From assembly GCF_013334205.1 (NCBI RefSeq), contig NZ_CP054424.1, positions 1,260,001-1,324,000 on the forward strand: a stretch of DNA of 64,000 bases. Reading direction: 5' to 3'. The stretch is from Rhodoferax sp. BAB1 (GTDB lineage: Bacteria > Pseudomonadota > Gammaproteobacteria > Burkholderiales > Burkholderiaceae_C). Under the pieces are notes generated by a model that did not search any database, was not told the DNA's origin, and saw only the letters and a program-made list of their open reading frames with translations. The translations under genes and the position numbers were made by a program. Below, one piece after another: positions 1 through 11,210 of the stretch; position 1 is the stretch's first letter, and each line of letters starts with the position of its first letter.

Positions 1-1
1 C

Positions 2-1504
2 GAGGACTTCCATGAACTCGTGGAATACGCCATCCTGGCCAGCCGCATCGACCCCTACGATCCGATGGAGCAGGCCTTCCATGCCCTGGGCCGGCAGTTT
101 CTGGCGCAGACCGAGCATCTGCACGCCCGCTGGTCACTGGTGCATGAATACGCGCTGACACCGGAGTTGCGGGCCATGGCCCATGTCTGGAAAGGCGAAG
201 CGCAGGATTTCCACGTGGTGGCGGCCAAGGGCTCACCCGAGGCCATCGTCGATCTCTGCCATCTCGATACGCCACGTCGGGCTGAGGTGGCCGCTGCCGC
301 CGATGCCATGGCCGCACGCGGCCTGCGCGTGCTGGGCGTGGCGCAGGCCCGGCATCCCGGCCCGCCCTGGCCGGCTGGCGAGCATGACTTCAACTTCCAG
401 TTCATCGGCCTGCTGGGCCTGGCGGACCCGCTGCGTGAGGAAATCCCGCAGGCCGTGCGCGAATGCCGCGAGGCCGGCATCCGCGTGGTGATGATCACCG
501 GCGACTACCCGGTCACGGCGCGCGCCATTGCACGCCAGGCCGGACTGGATGCGCAGGAGGTGCTCAGCGGCGACGAACTCGAGCGCTTGCCGGATGCCGA
601 ACTGCAGCAGCGCCTGCGCACGGCCAGCATCTGCGCGCGCATCACACCGGCCCAGAAGCTGCGCATCGTGCAGGCCCTGCAGGCCACGGGTGCGGTGGTG
701 GCCATGACGGGCGACGGCGTCAACGATGCGCCGGCCCTCAAGGCGGCGCACGTGGGCGTGGCCATGGGGGCACGCGGTACGGATGTGGCGCGCGAGGCGG
801 CGGCCATCGTGCTGGTGGACGACAACTTTGCCTCCATCGTGCGTGCCGTGCGCCAGGGCCGGCGCATCTTCGGCAACCTGCGCAAGTCCATGAGCTACAT
901 CATGGCGGTGCACGTGCCCATCGCCGGCATGGCGCTGCTGCCGCTCTTGCTGGGCTGGCCCATCGTGCTGTTTCCCATGCACATCGCGCTGCTGGAGCTG
1001 GCCATCGACCCGGCCTGCGCCATGGTGTTCGAGAACGAGCCGGCCGACGAGGACGTGATGCAGCATCCGCCACGCGACCCGGCCGCCCCGCTGTTCGCCG
1101 GCGGCACGCTGGTGCAGGCGGTGCTGCAGGGCCTGGGTGTGCTGGCTGCGGTGCTGGGTGCCTACCTCTGGGGGACGCGGGAACTGGACGAAGCGCAGGC
1201 GCGTTCGCTGGCTTTCAGCACCCTGGTGCTGGGCAACCTGGCGCTGATCGTCTCCAACCGCGCCGGCCCGCGCGGCTTGCTGGCCTCGTTGTGGGTGCCC
1301 AACGGCATGCTGTGGGGCGTCATGGTCTTCACGCTGGGGCTGCTGGCCCTCGCGCTCTACCTGCCGCCACTGACCGGCGTGTTGCACATGGCGCCGCTGT
1401 CAGCGGGGCTGCTGGCCCTGGCGGCCGCTGCGGCCGCAGCCTGTGTGGTATGGTTTCAGGGACTGAACCACCTCATGAAGAACCTGCGCGTGCGAGGCCC
1501 ATGA
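2..1504 (+). CDS. Cation-transporting P-type ATPase, C-terminal part
   Basis: This is the last 500 residues of a P-type ATPase that moves cations across the inner membrane. The frame is already open at base 2, so the start, the early membrane helices and the phosphorylated DKTG site lie left of the window. Visible are the nucleotide-binding KGSPEA stretch (about residue 75 of the visible part), MITGDYP (about 164), the hinge TGDGVNDAPA (236), and then about six hydrophobic helices to the end, which is the layout of type II (Ca2+/Na+-like) pumps. The ion cannot be told from this part. The stop overlaps the next ATG in ATGA, so the two genes are probably translated together. Confidence 0.9.
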   Translation, partial: EDFHELVEYAILASRIDPYDPMEQAFHALGRQFLAQTEHLHARWSLVHEYALTPELRAMAHVWKGEAQDFHVVAAKGSPEAIVDLCHLDTPRRAEVAAAADAMAARGLRVLGVAQARHPGPPWPAGEHDFNFQFIGLLGLADPLREEIPQAVRECREAGIRVVMITGDYPVTARAIARQAGLDAQEVLSGDELERLPDAELQQRLRTASICARITPAQKLRIVQALQATGAVVAMTGDGVNDAPALKAAHVGVAMGARGTDVAREAAAIVLVDDNFASIVRAVRQGRRIFGNLRKSMSYIMAVHVPIAGMALLPLLLGWPIVLFPMHIALLELAIDPACAMVFENEPADEDVMQHPPRDPAAPLFAGGTLVQAVLQGLGVLAAVLGAYLWGTRELDEAQARSLAFSTLVLGNLALIVSNRAGPRGLLASLWVPNGMLWGVMVFTLGLLALALYLPPLTGVLHMAPLSAGLLALAAAAAAACVVWFQGLNHLMKNLRVRGP

Positions 1505-3107
1505 AACGCTACCGGCCCAGGCTGGCCCGGCGCCCGCGCCTGCATGCCTTCATCGTGGCCGGTGTGGGCGCAGGCCTGGGCCTGTTGGTCTTTGTCCTGT
1601 TCCTGGCGCGGGGCCAGCTGCAGCAGATCGACGAGACCCAGTGGTCCCTGAGCCGCAAGATCCAGGGCATCACCAACGACACCCGCAACGTCCTGCGCCG
1701 GCTCAACGAGCACCACTCCCCCGACTGCAGCGACGCCAATCTGCGGCTGCTGCGCCAGGAGATCTTCCACTCGACCCACCTCGGCGACCTGGGTGTCTTC
1801 GACGAGCAGCAGCGGCTGGTCTGCACCACGGTCATGGGGGTGCTGCCACGGCCGGTGCGCCTGCCGCCGCCGGACGCCATCGTGCGCACCCCCCAGGGCG
1901 AGGAGCACGCCCTGTATTTCAACCTGCCCCTGCTGGTGGCCGATATGCGCGTGCGGGCCATGGTGGCCCGTTCCGGGCGCTACAACGTGGTGGTGATCCC
2001 GCTGGTCCTGGAGGAGCTCTACGCTGTCGAGGAGGGCACCTTGCGGGTTCAGCGTCTCGATGGCAGCTTGCAACTGGCCCATGCGGACCCGGCAACGCCT
2101 CCGGCGCTGCTGGAGCGTTTGGCCCAGGCGCAATGGTTCGAGCAGTCCTGGCACGGCTACAGCTGGCGCGACCGGGCGTTTGTATCGTCGCGCCGGATCG
2201 AGGGGACGCCGTACGTGAGCCAGTTCGTGGTGCCCCTGACGCGTTTCGTGCAGGACCATGCGCAGTACCTGGCCCTGGGCCTCGTGCTGTCCATGCTGGC
2301 GGGCGCGCTGCTGTACGCGGCGCTGCTGCCCGTGCTGAGGCGCTGGGGAGAACTGGATCACCGGATTGCCGGCCTGCTGAATGCACGCAACATCCTCTGC
2401 CTGTACCAGCCCATCGTCGAGATGCGCAGCGGCAAGCCCGTCGGTTGCGAGGTGTTGATGCGCCTGCGTGACGGCGACGACGTCCTGACCCCCGATCGTG
2501 TGCTGCCTGTTGTGGCGCGCTGCGGCCTGTGGTGGGCGCTCGACGAGGTCGTGGTGCGCCAGGGCTTGGGCGAGTTGTGCGCCCGCCTGCCGGCTTCCAG
2601 CGACCTGAAAATCTCTTTCAATTTTTTCCCTGGAAACATCCAGTGCCAGCGCCTCACAGCCCTGATCGGCTCGGCACGGGCGCAGTACCCGCACCACGCG
2701 CTGCGCCTCGACATCGAGGTGACCGAGCAGTCCGAGCAGGGGGCCCTGGCGGCCGAGATGGCCGGCCTCAGGCGGGCCGGCTACCAGGTGTCGATCGACG
2801 ACTTCGGCACCGGCTATTCGAACCTGTCCAGCGTGAAGGCGCTGGCGCCCGACACCCTGAAGATCGACAAGTCCTTTGTCTTCGAGATGGAGGATGCCAG
2901 CGTGCGCTCCTCTCTGATCCCCGAGATCGTGGGCATTGCCCGCGCCGTCGGGGCCCGGGTGGTGGCCGAGGGGATCGAGAACGAGGCTCAGCGAGAGCGC
3001 CTGATCGCCTTCGGGGTGGATTACGGGCAGGGTTATCTGTTCGCCCGGCCGATGGCGATCGACGCGTTCATGGCCTGGCTGGAGCAGGCCGGCGCGCTGC
3101 CGCGGCC

Positions 3108-3111
<4 letters not shown>
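1501..3111 (+). CDS. Membrane EAL-domain cyclic-di-GMP phosphodiesterase with CSS-type sensor
   Basis: This 536-residue protein should hydrolyse cyclic-di-GMP to pGpG. It has a membrane helix at about 18-39, a periplasmic domain to about 255, a second helix to about 280, and a cytoplasmic EAL domain. The periplasmic part has the two cysteines of a CSS-type redox sensor (in SPDC and VCTT), though the usual CSS triplet reads CTT. In the EAL domain the signature reads EVL (Glu317), followed by FNFFPGN, EVTEQS, DDFGTGYS (from 432-433), KIDKSF and AEGIENE, so the catalytic acids and lysine are present and it is probably active. The frame is open far upstream to base 463, but the ATG at 1501, overlapping the pump stop, is the sensible start. 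Confidence 0.9.
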
Positions 3112-4384
<1,273 letters not shown>

Positions 4385-4397
4385 GCGGGGGGCCGGG

Positions 4398-5021
4398 TCA
4401 GGAGTTTTCGAGTTGCTTGAGCTCGGCCAGGGTGTTGGCGTTGGCAAAGGCCAGCGGGTCGTCGCCCGGGGCATTGAAGGGGACAACCACGGTCTTGTGC
4501 AAGTCGGTCCAGGCGTCGATCTTGCGGCCACCGCCCTGGGTGAACTGGACCAGGCTTTCGAGCAACTCGATGCGCAGCAGGCAGAACACCGGCTGGGTTC
4601 GTACTTTCACCTGGCCCTGCTCATCCTTCTCGGGGGCGGCGGCCATGGCGATCTCGGCTTGCTCGCGGTCCATGGCCTCTGCCAGGCGGGCCACCAGGTC
4701 CAGCGGGAAGCGCGGCGAGTCGCAGGGCACGGTGACCAGGTAGGGCGTCTCGCAGCGCTCCAGTCCGGTCAGGAAACCGGCCAGCGGGCCGGGATAGTCG
4801 GCCAGCACGTCGGGCCAGACCTCGGCGCCGAAGGATTCGTAGGCCGCCAGGTTGCGGTTGGCGTTGATCATGACCTGGCCCACCTGCATCTGCAGGCGCA
4901 TCAGCGTGTGCAGGGCCATGGGCATGCCATTGAAGTTCTGCAGGCCCTTGTCGACGCCCCCCATGCGGCTGCCACGTCCGCCGGCGAGGATCAGGCCGGT
5001 GATTTCAGAAGAGTCGATCAT
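4398..5021 (-). CDS. mobA: Molybdenum cofactor guanylyltransferase MobA
   Basis: MobA joins GMP from GTP to Mo-molybdopterin, giving the guanine dinucleotide cofactor used by DMSO-reductase-family enzymes such as nitrate reductase and formate dehydrogenase. The 207-residue product starts with the nucleotide-binding loop [18 protein letters not shown] (about residues 10-27), followed by PLAGFLTGL and VPCDSPRFP, where the Asp would bind Mg2+. Length and order fit the family. It sits between moaA and moeA on the same strand, 13 bases before moeA, so it is very likely part of one Moco operon. Confidence 0.95.
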   Translation of the reverse strand: MIDSSEITGLILAGGRGSRMGGVDKGLQNFNGMPMALHTLMRLQMQVGQVMINANRNLAAYESFGAEVWPDVLADYPGPLAGFLTGLERCETPYLVTVPCDSPRFPLDLVARLAEAMDREQAEIAMAAAPEKDEQGQVKVRTQPVFCLLRIELLESLVQFTQGGGRKIDAWTDLHKTVVVPFNAPGDDPLAFANANTLAELKQLENS

Positions 5022-5055
5022 TAAACAGTCTCTTTAAGGAGGGGAATGTTTTGCC

Positions 5056-5131
5056 GCCGGGCCGCCCCAAGGCAAAATGCGGCCCCCTCGGGGGGCAGGG
5101 AGCTACACGCAGTGAGCGACCGTGGGGGCCA
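5056..5131. repeat. Intergenic hairpin repeat of Comamonadaceae type
   Basis: The gap between moaA and mobA holds a GC-rich segment with a strong hairpin (CCCCCTCGGGGGG at 5083-5095), a following CTACACGCAGTGAGCG stretch and a closing GTGGGGGCC that can also pair with the earlier GGCCCCC. I recognise this layout from memory as an intergenic repeat common in Comamonadaceae genomes; that recollection was not checked. It may act as a weak terminator or RNA stabiliser within the operon. Confidence 0.5.
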
Positions 5132-5136
5132 CATCC

Positions 5137-6288
5137 CTATCCGCCGATGTAGCTCATCTCGACGCGGCGCTGGCCGCCGTGGCCGCTGTCGGGCGGCTGG
5201 GCACCGCGCTGTTCGGAGTAGCGGTCGTCGCGCGCGCCCCAGATGTGGGCGATGGCCGATTCGATGTCGGCGTCGCTGGCGCCGCCGCGGATCAGGCTGC
5301 GCAGGTCGTGGCCCTGGGTCGCGAAGAGGCAGAGGTAGAGCCGGCCTTCGGTGGACAGGCGGGCGCGGTTGCAGTCGCCGCAGAAGGCGTGCGTGACGCT
5401 GCTGATGACACCGATCTCGCCGGCGGCCGGGTCATGCTTGCCATTCGCATCGGCATAACCCCAGCGTTCGGCGGTTTCGCCCGGCGCGCTGTGCCCGAGC
5501 TGCACCAGGGGCAGTTCGGCGTGGATCAGCTTGACGACCTCGGCCGAGGGCAGCACCTCGTCCATGCACCAGCCGTTGGTGGCGCCCACGTCCATGTACT
5601 CGATGAAGCGCAGCACCATGCCGGAGCCGCGGAAATGGCGCGCCATGCGCAGGATCTCGTGCTCGTTGGTGCCGCGCTTGACCACCATATTGATCTTGAT
5701 CGGTCCCAGGCCCGCTTCTTTGGCGGCCTGGATGCCCTCCAGCACATCGGCCACGGGGAAGTCGACATCGTTCATGCGGCGGAACACGGCATCGTCCAGC
5801 CCGTCCAGGCTGACGGTCACACGCTGCAAGCCGGCGGCCTTGAGTGCCCGCGCCTTGCGCGCCAGCAGGGAGCCGTTGGTGGTCAGCGTCAGGTCCAGTG
5901 GCTCACCATCGACGGTGCGCAGGGCGGCCAGCTGCTCGATCAGCACCTCGATGTTCTTGCGCAGCAGGGGCTCGCCGCCCGTCAGGCGGATCTTGCGCAC
6001 GCCGTGGGCGGCAAAGAGGCGTGCCACCCGGGTGATTTCCTCGAAACTCAGCAGGGCACTGTGCGGCAGGTAGGCATAGTCCTTGTCGAAGATTTCCTTG
6101 GGCATGCAGTAGCTGCAGCGGAAATTGCAGCGGTCGGTCACGCTGATGCGCAGGTCACGCAGGGGCCGGCCCAGGCGGTCAGCCAGCAGGCCGGTGGCCG
6201 CAACACGGGTGGCCGGGTCGAAGGCGGCCGCGGGAGCACTCAGCGTCGGGATGCGCTGGTCGACCAGGGGGATGACACGTTCGGACAT
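5137..6288 (-). CDS. moaA: GTP 3',8-cyclase MoaA
   Basis: MoaA is the radical SAM enzyme that starts molybdenum cofactor synthesis by converting GTP to 3',8-cyclo-GTP. The 383-residue protein has the SAM cluster cysteines in CNFRCSYC (Cys54, 58, 61), LTGGEPLLR, and the second cluster in the C-terminal half ([10 protein letters not shown] and YLCLF). It ends in Gly-Gly, as MoaA must for activation. The frame is open further upstream to 6390, but the ATG at 6288 (MSERVIPL) avoids overlap with the divergent TonB receptor and gives normal length. It heads the moaA-mobA-moeA run. Confidence 0.97.
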   Translation of the reverse strand: MSERVIPLVDQRIPTLSAPAAAFDPATRVAATGLLADRLGRPLRDLRISVTDRCNFRCSYCMPKEIFDKDYAYLPHSALLSFEEITRVARLFAAHGVRKIRLTGGEPLLRKNIEVLIEQLAALRTVDGEPLDLTLTTNGSLLARKARALKAAGLQRVTVSLDGLDDAVFRRMNDVDFPVADVLEGIQAAKEAGLGPIKINMVVKRGTNEHEILRMARHFRGSGMVLRFIEYMDVGATNGWCMDEVLPSAEVVKLIHAELPLVQLGHSAPGETAERWGYADANGKHDPAAGEIGVISSVTHAFCGDCNRARLSTEGRLYLCLFATQGHDLRSLIRGGASDADIESAIAHIWGARDDRYSEQRGAQPPDSGHGGQRRVEMSYIGG

Positions 6289-6379
6289 ACCCTTATTGTG
6301 ACCCAGCCGGCATACCCCCGATGGCAAGGCAGAATCGGGGCAGGGACAAGAAAAAAAACTGATCCCCGAAAACCTCGCC

Positions 6380-8317
6380 ATGAAGCACACCTACAAGTTC
6401 ACCTGGCTCGCTGTCCTTAGCGGACTGGCCGGCACCGCCGCGGCCCAGCAGATGCCAGCCGTGTCGGAAAAGGATTACCTGGACGAGGTGCCCATCGTCC
6501 TCTCGGTCTCGCGCCTGCCCCAGCGGCTGGACGAAACGCCCGGTGCGGTCACCCTCATCGATCGCGACATGATCCGCATGAGCGGCGCGCGTGACGTGGC
6601 CGACCTCTTGCGCCTGGTGCCGGGTTTCCGGGTCAGCAACTCCTTTGAGAGCAATACGCCCCAGGGCAGTTATCACACTACCTTGAGCGATTTCTCGAAC
6701 CATATCCAGGTCATGGTCGACGGGCGCTCGGTGTATTCCACCTACCTGCGGGGCAGCACCGGTCCGGGGCTGCAGACCGTGGCGCTGGAGGACATCGAGC
6801 GCATCGAGGTCTATCGGGGTTCGAATTCTGCCGCCTACGGTGCGCGAGCCTTCCTGGGCAGCATCAACATCGTGACTCGCGACCTGATGGACACCCAGGG
6901 GGCTCTGGTCCAGCTGGCCCGCGGCGGCAACGGCATCGAGGACCAGATGCTGCGCCTGGGCTGGGGCGATGACGAGGCGCGTTTCCGGCTCAGCGCCGAT
7001 GGCCGCAATGACGATGGCCTGAGCGGCACCAGCGGATCGAATCGTGTGCAGCGTGTCAACCTGCGCGCCGATCTGCGTGCCGGGCCGCGTGATGTGCTGG
7101 AGTTCCGTACCGGACAGAGCCTGATCGATGCCGGGGTGGGTTTCGCTGGCGATACCAACAACAATGCACGGACCCGGCGTCTCGATACCAGTTTTGTGCA
7201 ACTGGACTGGCGGCGCAATCTGGACCCGGACCAGGACCTGGCGCTGCAGCTGTCCCATACCGTCGAGAACATCCGGGACAATTTTGTCTATACGCCGGCG
7301 CCCAGCCTGACGATCGATTTCGGCGGCCGCGCCAGCAACTCCAACCTGATGGCCCAGCACACGGTGCGGATCGATTCCGCGCTGCGTCTGGTCTGGGGCG
7401 GTGAACTGAGGCGTGAAACCATCGAATCGCGACCCCAGTACAACACCGACGCCGCCTTTGTCACGGACTTCTCCCGCCTGTTCACGAATGCCGAATGGCG
7501 CTTGCACCCCGACCTGCTGCTCAACGCGGGAGCTCTCTTCGAGCACAGCAGCATCGCCGGCGAGCACGTTTCCCCGCGGGTCATGCTCAACTGGCGAGCG
7601 GCCGATGGGCACACCCTGCGTGCTGGCGTGTCCAGGGCCTTCCGGCCACCGAGTACCTACGAAAAATATGCCAATGTGCGTTATTACCTGGGGGGCGTGC
7701 TGGCCGATTCCACGGATGTGGCGCGCGGCAATGTCGTGGCGGAGAAGGTCGAGGTGCGTGAGCTGGGCTATCTGGCGGAACTCCCCGGTTCCCGGCTGAG
7801 CCTGGATCTGCGCGTGTTTGATGAGCGGGTCCGTGATCTCATCGGCCAGATCACCTACAACGACCCCACAAGCGGTGGCACTGGCGATGTCAATGACTAC
7901 ACCAACAATGAGGATTTCGATATCCGGGGTTATGAGGCCCAGTTGCGCTGGAAGCCATGGTCGGGTGGCCAGCTGATCTACGGCTTCTCCGAGTTGCAAA
8001 GCACGCAGTCTTACGGCAGCGCCAACCTGGTGGGGCGCTACGGGACCCAGAGCCTGATGTTCATGCAGCAGCTGCCGGCGGGCTGGGACATGAGCCTGAG
8101 TCACTACGAGGCGGATGCCAGCCGGTTTCCCGGCTTTGATGCGGCAGCACCTGCCTACAGCCGGACCGATCTGCGGATCGCCAAGGCGCTGCGCCTGGCA
8201 GGGCGGCGCGCCGAGATTTCCGTGGTCGGCCAGAACATGGGCGCGTCCTATCAGGACTTCATGCCGAAATTCCTGGTCCGGACGCAGGCCTATGTGATGC
8301 TGAAGGTGGAGAACTGA
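6380..8317 (+). CDS. TonB-dependent outer membrane receptor
   Basis: This 645-residue protein has a signal peptide (cut after about residue 22, TAAAQQ), a plug domain (about 45-160, with [20 protein letters not shown] and [16 protein letters not shown]) and a long beta-barrel, so it is an outer membrane gate driven by TonB. The ligand is not evident; the sequence most resembles the vitamin B12/siderophore branch with a short plug and no N-terminal signalling extension. It is followed after only 5 bases by a periplasmic binding protein and then a sensor kinase, so it may let a signal molecule or nutrient into the periplasm for that kinase. Upstream, between 6308 and 6333, CCCCGAT and ATCGGGG could form a hairpin in the leader. 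Confidence 0.9.
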   Translation: MKHTYKFTWLAVLSGLAGTAAAQQMPAVSEKDYLDEVPIVLSVSRLPQRLDETPGAVTLIDRDMIRMSGARDVADLLRLVPGFRVSNSFESNTPQGSYHTTLSDFSNHIQVMVDGRSVYSTYLRGSTGPGLQTVALEDIERIEVYRGSNSAAYGARAFLGSINIVTRDLMDTQGALVQLARGGNGIEDQMLRLGWGDDEARFRLSADGRNDDGLSGTSGSNRVQRVNLRADLRAGPRDVLEFRTGQSLIDAGVGFAGDTNNNARTRRLDTSFVQLDWRRNLDPDQDLALQLSHTVENIRDNFVYTPAPSLTIDFGGRASNSNLMAQHTVRIDSALRLVWGGELRRETIESRPQYNTDAAFVTDFSRLFTNAEWRLHPDLLLNAGALFEHSSIAGEHVSPRVMLNWRAADGHTLRAGVSRAFRPPSTYEKYANVRYYLGGVLADSTDVARGNVVAEKVEVRELGYLAELPGSRLSLDLRVFDERVRDLIGQITYNDPTSGGTGDVNDYTNNEDFDIRGYEAQLRWKPWSGGQLIYGFSELQSTQSYGSANLVGRYGTQSLMFMQQLPAGWDMSLSHYEADASRFPGFDAAAPAYSRTDLRIAKALRLAGRRAEISVVGQNMGASYQDFMPKFLVRTQAYVMLKVEN

Positions 8318-8322
8318 GGGTC

Positions 8323-9252
8323 ATGACGGTTTCCCGCCTGTTCCTGCTATTGCTTCTGTTGTCCGGCTGGATGGGTCTGACACGGGCTGCTGAGCCAGCC
8401 GTGATGGTGGTCAGCAGCGAGCGCAGCCCGGCCTACCTGGAAGCTGCTGCTGCCGTGGCGGCTGAGGTGCTTCGCCAGGCAGAGCCCCGGCGGGAGCTGG
8501 TGCAGCTCACGCTGGAGGATCTTGCGGCCTACCGCGGGCCGGCGCCGCGCCTCTACATCACCCTCGGGGCCGAGGCCTGCAGGGCACTGGGGCGGCCGGC
8601 AGCGGCAGCACCTGTCTTGTGCACCCTGTTGCCGCGTGCCAGTTTCGAACGCGTCCTGCGCGAGACCGGCCGGCGTGCCGGGGCTTCCTTCTCGGCTTTG
8701 TACCTGAACCAGCCGCTGGGCCGCCAGCTCGACCTGATGCGTCTGGCCCTGCCGCAGGCGCGACGCGTGGGGGTCTTGTGGGGACCGGACTCCTTGGCCA
8801 ATGAGGCGCAGCTGGAGTCGGCGGCCCAGGCGCGCGGACTCAGGGTGGTGGGCGTGCCGGTCAAGCCGGACGAACCGGTGTTCAACGGACTCAAGAAGAT
8901 CCTGGACGAATCGGACCTGCTGCTGGCGCTGGCTGATCCGCAGATCTACAACAGCAACAGCATCCAGAACATCCTGCTCGCCTCCTTCCGCGCCCAGGTA
9001 CCGATGCTCGCCTTTTCGCCGGCCTATGTGCGCGCTGGCGCCCTGATGGCGGTCTATTCGACACCGGCCCAGATCGGACAGCAGGCCGGTCTGATGGCCC
9101 GCGGCGTGCTGCAGGGGCAGCCGCTGGGGGTGCCGCAGTACCCGCTGCAGTTCGAGGTCAGCGTCAACGAGCACGTGGCTCGCTCCCTGGGGCTCAGGCT
9201 GGACGCCGGCAGCCTGGCCGAGCGTCTGCGTCGACAGGAGCGGGGCTCATGA
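8323..9252 (+). CDS. Periplasmic ABC-type substrate-binding protein, no transporter partner nearby
   Basis: This 309-residue protein has a signal peptide (to about residue 22, TRAAEP) and the two-lobed fold of the ABC_sub_bind family (PF04392), with LYITLGAEACRAL, RVGVLWGPDS and LLALADPQIYN. Such proteins normally feed an ABC permease, but no permease or ATPase gene is near. It sits between a TonB receptor and a hybrid histidine kinase, and its stop overlaps the kinase start in ATGA. The most likely role is to bind a small molecule in the periplasm and present it to the kinase. The ligand is unknown. Confidence 0.85.
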   Translation: MTVSRLFLLLLLLSGWMGLTRAAEPAVMVVSSERSPAYLEAAAAVAAEVLRQAEPRRELVQLTLEDLAAYRGPAPRLYITLGAEACRALGRPAAAAPVLCTLLPRASFERVLRETGRRAGASFSALYLNQPLGRQLDLMRLALPQARRVGVLWGPDSLANEAQLESAAQARGLRVVGVPVKPDEPVFNGLKKILDESDLLLALADPQIYNSNSIQNILLASFRAQVPMLAFSPAYVRAGALMAVYSTPAQIGQQAGLMARGVLQGQPLGVPQYPLQFEVSVNEHVARSLGLRLDAGSLAERLRRQERGS

Positions 9253-11183
9253 AGTTTTTCGATATCCGGGATCGCATGCTGCTGGCGGCCTTGCTGCCGG
9301 TGACGCTGGTGGCCGTCCTGCTCTCCAGTGTTTTCCTGGCCGGGCGCTATGCCGACCTCGACGAAGCCCATCAGCAGCGGGCCCGCTCCCTGGCGCGCCA
9401 GCTGGCCAGCGCCAGCGAATACGGCCTGTTCTCCGCCAACACGGGCAGTCTGCAGGCAATTGCGATTGGCGCCCTGCGCGAGCCCGACGTGCGCTCGGTC
9501 CTGATCCTGGATGCGCAGGGCGAGACGCTGGCCATGGCCGGCTCGACCGGCCAGGCCGCGCTGCCTGCCCTCGGCGCCCAGGAACAGCGCTGGGTGGATG
9601 CGACGAGCGGACACGAGCTGCTGGTGCAGCCGGTCAGTCCCTCGCAGATACGGCTCGATGACCTGTTCGAGGGCAGCACGGTCGAGGATCGGGGTGAGAC
9701 CCTCCCCCTGGGGCATGTGGTGCTGGAGATTTCGCGCGCCGCCGTGGTCTCGCGCAGCCACGACATGCTGGCCATCGGCCTGGCCGTGACCCTGGGCGGG
9801 CTCCTTTTCGGCGGGGTGCTGGCGGTACGCATCGGGCGGGGGGTGATCCAGCCCATCCTGCGTGTGTCCGACATGATCGCGCGCATCGGGCGCGGTGAAT
9901 TGTCGGTGCGGGGGGATGTGAGGGCTGATGATCCTCTGCGCGACCTGCAGCAGGGCTTGAACCAGATGGCCGAGCACTTGCAGCAGGGACGCGAAGAGCT
10001 GGAGCGGCGTGTGACCCTGGCCACGTCGGAGCTGCGTGCCAAGAAGGAGGAGGCCGAGACCGCCACCCGGGCCAAGTCGCGCTTCCTGGCGGCAGCCAGC
10101 CACGACCTGCGCCAGCCCATCCATGCCCTGGGCATGTTCGTGGCCCGCCTGGCCCAGTTGCCGCATGACCGGGAGACGCGTCACCTCATCAGCAATCTGG
10201 AGGCTTCGGTGCGCGCCATGCAGGACCTGCTGGACGCCCTGCTCGACATTTCCCGTCTCGATGCCGATGCCGTTCGGGTGCAGTTGCAGCCGGTGCCGCT
10301 GGCGCCGCTGTTCGAGCAGTTGCGTGGCGCACTGCAACCGGTGGCCGCCGACAAGGGACTGCGCCTGCGTGTGCGCAGCAGCAGACTCTGGGTGCAGAGC
10401 GACCCGACGCTGCTGCATCGCATCCTGCTCAACCTGGTCAGCAATGCCCTGCGCTACACGGGGAACGGTGGCGTGCTGGTGGGCTGCCGGTGCAGCCGTG
10501 GCGGTGAGTCTCTGTGGATCGAGGTCTGGGACACGGGCGTGGGCATTGCACCCGAGCATCAGCAGGACATCTTCCGGGAGTTCTACCAGATCGGCAATCC
10601 CGAGCGGGACCGCAGCAAGGGCCTGGGGCTGGGGCTCAACATCGTGGACCGCACGGCACGCCTGCTGGGTCATACCCTGCAGCTGTGCTCCGTCCCTGGC
10701 CACGGCACGCGCTTTCGCATCGAATTGCCGCTGGCGCAGCCCGGCGACCTGCAGGCCCTGCTGGCCGCCGCCGATCCCCCGCCCGTGGACGATGTGCGCG
10801 GCCTGCGCATCCTGGTGATCGAGGACGACCGCCAGTCGGCCCAGGCCCTGCGCGGCCTGCTCGACTCCTGGGGTTGCGTGGTGGCCGTCGTCGAAGGCCT
10901 GCAGGGGGCCCTGACCACGGTGGGCGGCGGTTTTGTGCCGGACCTCGTCCTCAGTGATTTCCGCCTGCGGGCCGGTGAGAGCGGCATCCAGACCCTGCAG
11001 CAGTTGCGCACGGCCCTGGGCCGGCCCTTGCCTGCCTGTCTGATGAGTGGAGACACCGATCCGGAACTGATCCAGTCCTGCCGCGACGCCGGCTTGCCGC
11101 TGTTGCACAAGCCGGTGCGGCCCGCCAAGCTGCGCACCCTGATCCGGCGGCTGGCGCGACCCCTGTTGCCCCAGGACGGGTGA
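9249..11183 (+). CDS. Hybrid sensor histidine kinase with C-terminal receiver
   Basis: This 644-residue inner-membrane protein has a helix at about 11-31, a periplasmic domain to about 175, a second helix (about 176-197), a HAMP linker, a coiled coil, a HisKA domain with the phosphorylated His285 (AAASHDLRQP), an ATPase domain (LVSNALRYTG, DTGVGIAP, GLGLGLNIV) and a receiver with EDD and phospho-acceptor Asp570 (LVLSDFRLR) and KPVR. There is no Hpt domain. It is translationally coupled to the binding protein before it (ATGA at 9249-9252) and faces a NarL-type regulator gene just downstream, which is its likely output partner. Confidence 0.93.
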   Translation: MKFFDIRDRMLLAALLPVTLVAVLLSSVFLAGRYADLDEAHQQRARSLARQLASASEYGLFSANTGSLQAIAIGALREPDVRSVLILDAQGETLAMAGSTGQAALPALGAQEQRWVDATSGHELLVQPVSPSQIRLDDLFEGSTVEDRGETLPLGHVVLEISRAAVVSRSHDMLAIGLAVTLGGLLFGGVLAVRIGRGVIQPILRVSDMIARIGRGELSVRGDVRADDPLRDLQQGLNQMAEHLQQGREELERRVTLATSELRAKKEEAETATRAKSRFLAAASHDLRQPIHALGMFVARLAQLPHDRETRHLISNLEASVRAMQDLLDALLDISRLDADAVRVQLQPVPLAPLFEQLRGALQPVAADKGLRLRVRSSRLWVQSDPTLLHRILLNLVSNALRYTGNGGVLVGCRCSRGGESLWIEVWDTGVGIAPEHQQDIFREFYQIGNPERDRSKGLGLGLNIVDRTARLLGHTLQLCSVPGHGTRFRIELPLAQPGDLQALLAAADPPPVDDVRGLRILVIEDDRQSAQALRGLLDSWGCVVAVVEGLQGALTTVGGGFVPDLVLSDFRLRAGESGIQTLQQLRTALGRPLPACLMSGDTDPELIQSCRDAGLPLLHKPVRPAKLRTLIRRLARPLLPQDG

Positions 11184-11210
11184 GGCCAGCCCTGCGGACG
11201 CGGGACACGC

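Noticed and set aside
463..1500. Upstream extension of the EAL gene to an 882-residue frame
   Set aside because: It lies in another frame of the P-type ATPase, is rich in Gly/Arg/Ala of shadow type, and the ATG at 1501 has the right context and a membrane-protein start.
4385..4531. Longer N-terminus of MoeA
   Set aside because: The extension overlaps mobA and is low-complexity shadow sequence; MKSIEQIAAELQ at 4384 is a normal MoeA start.
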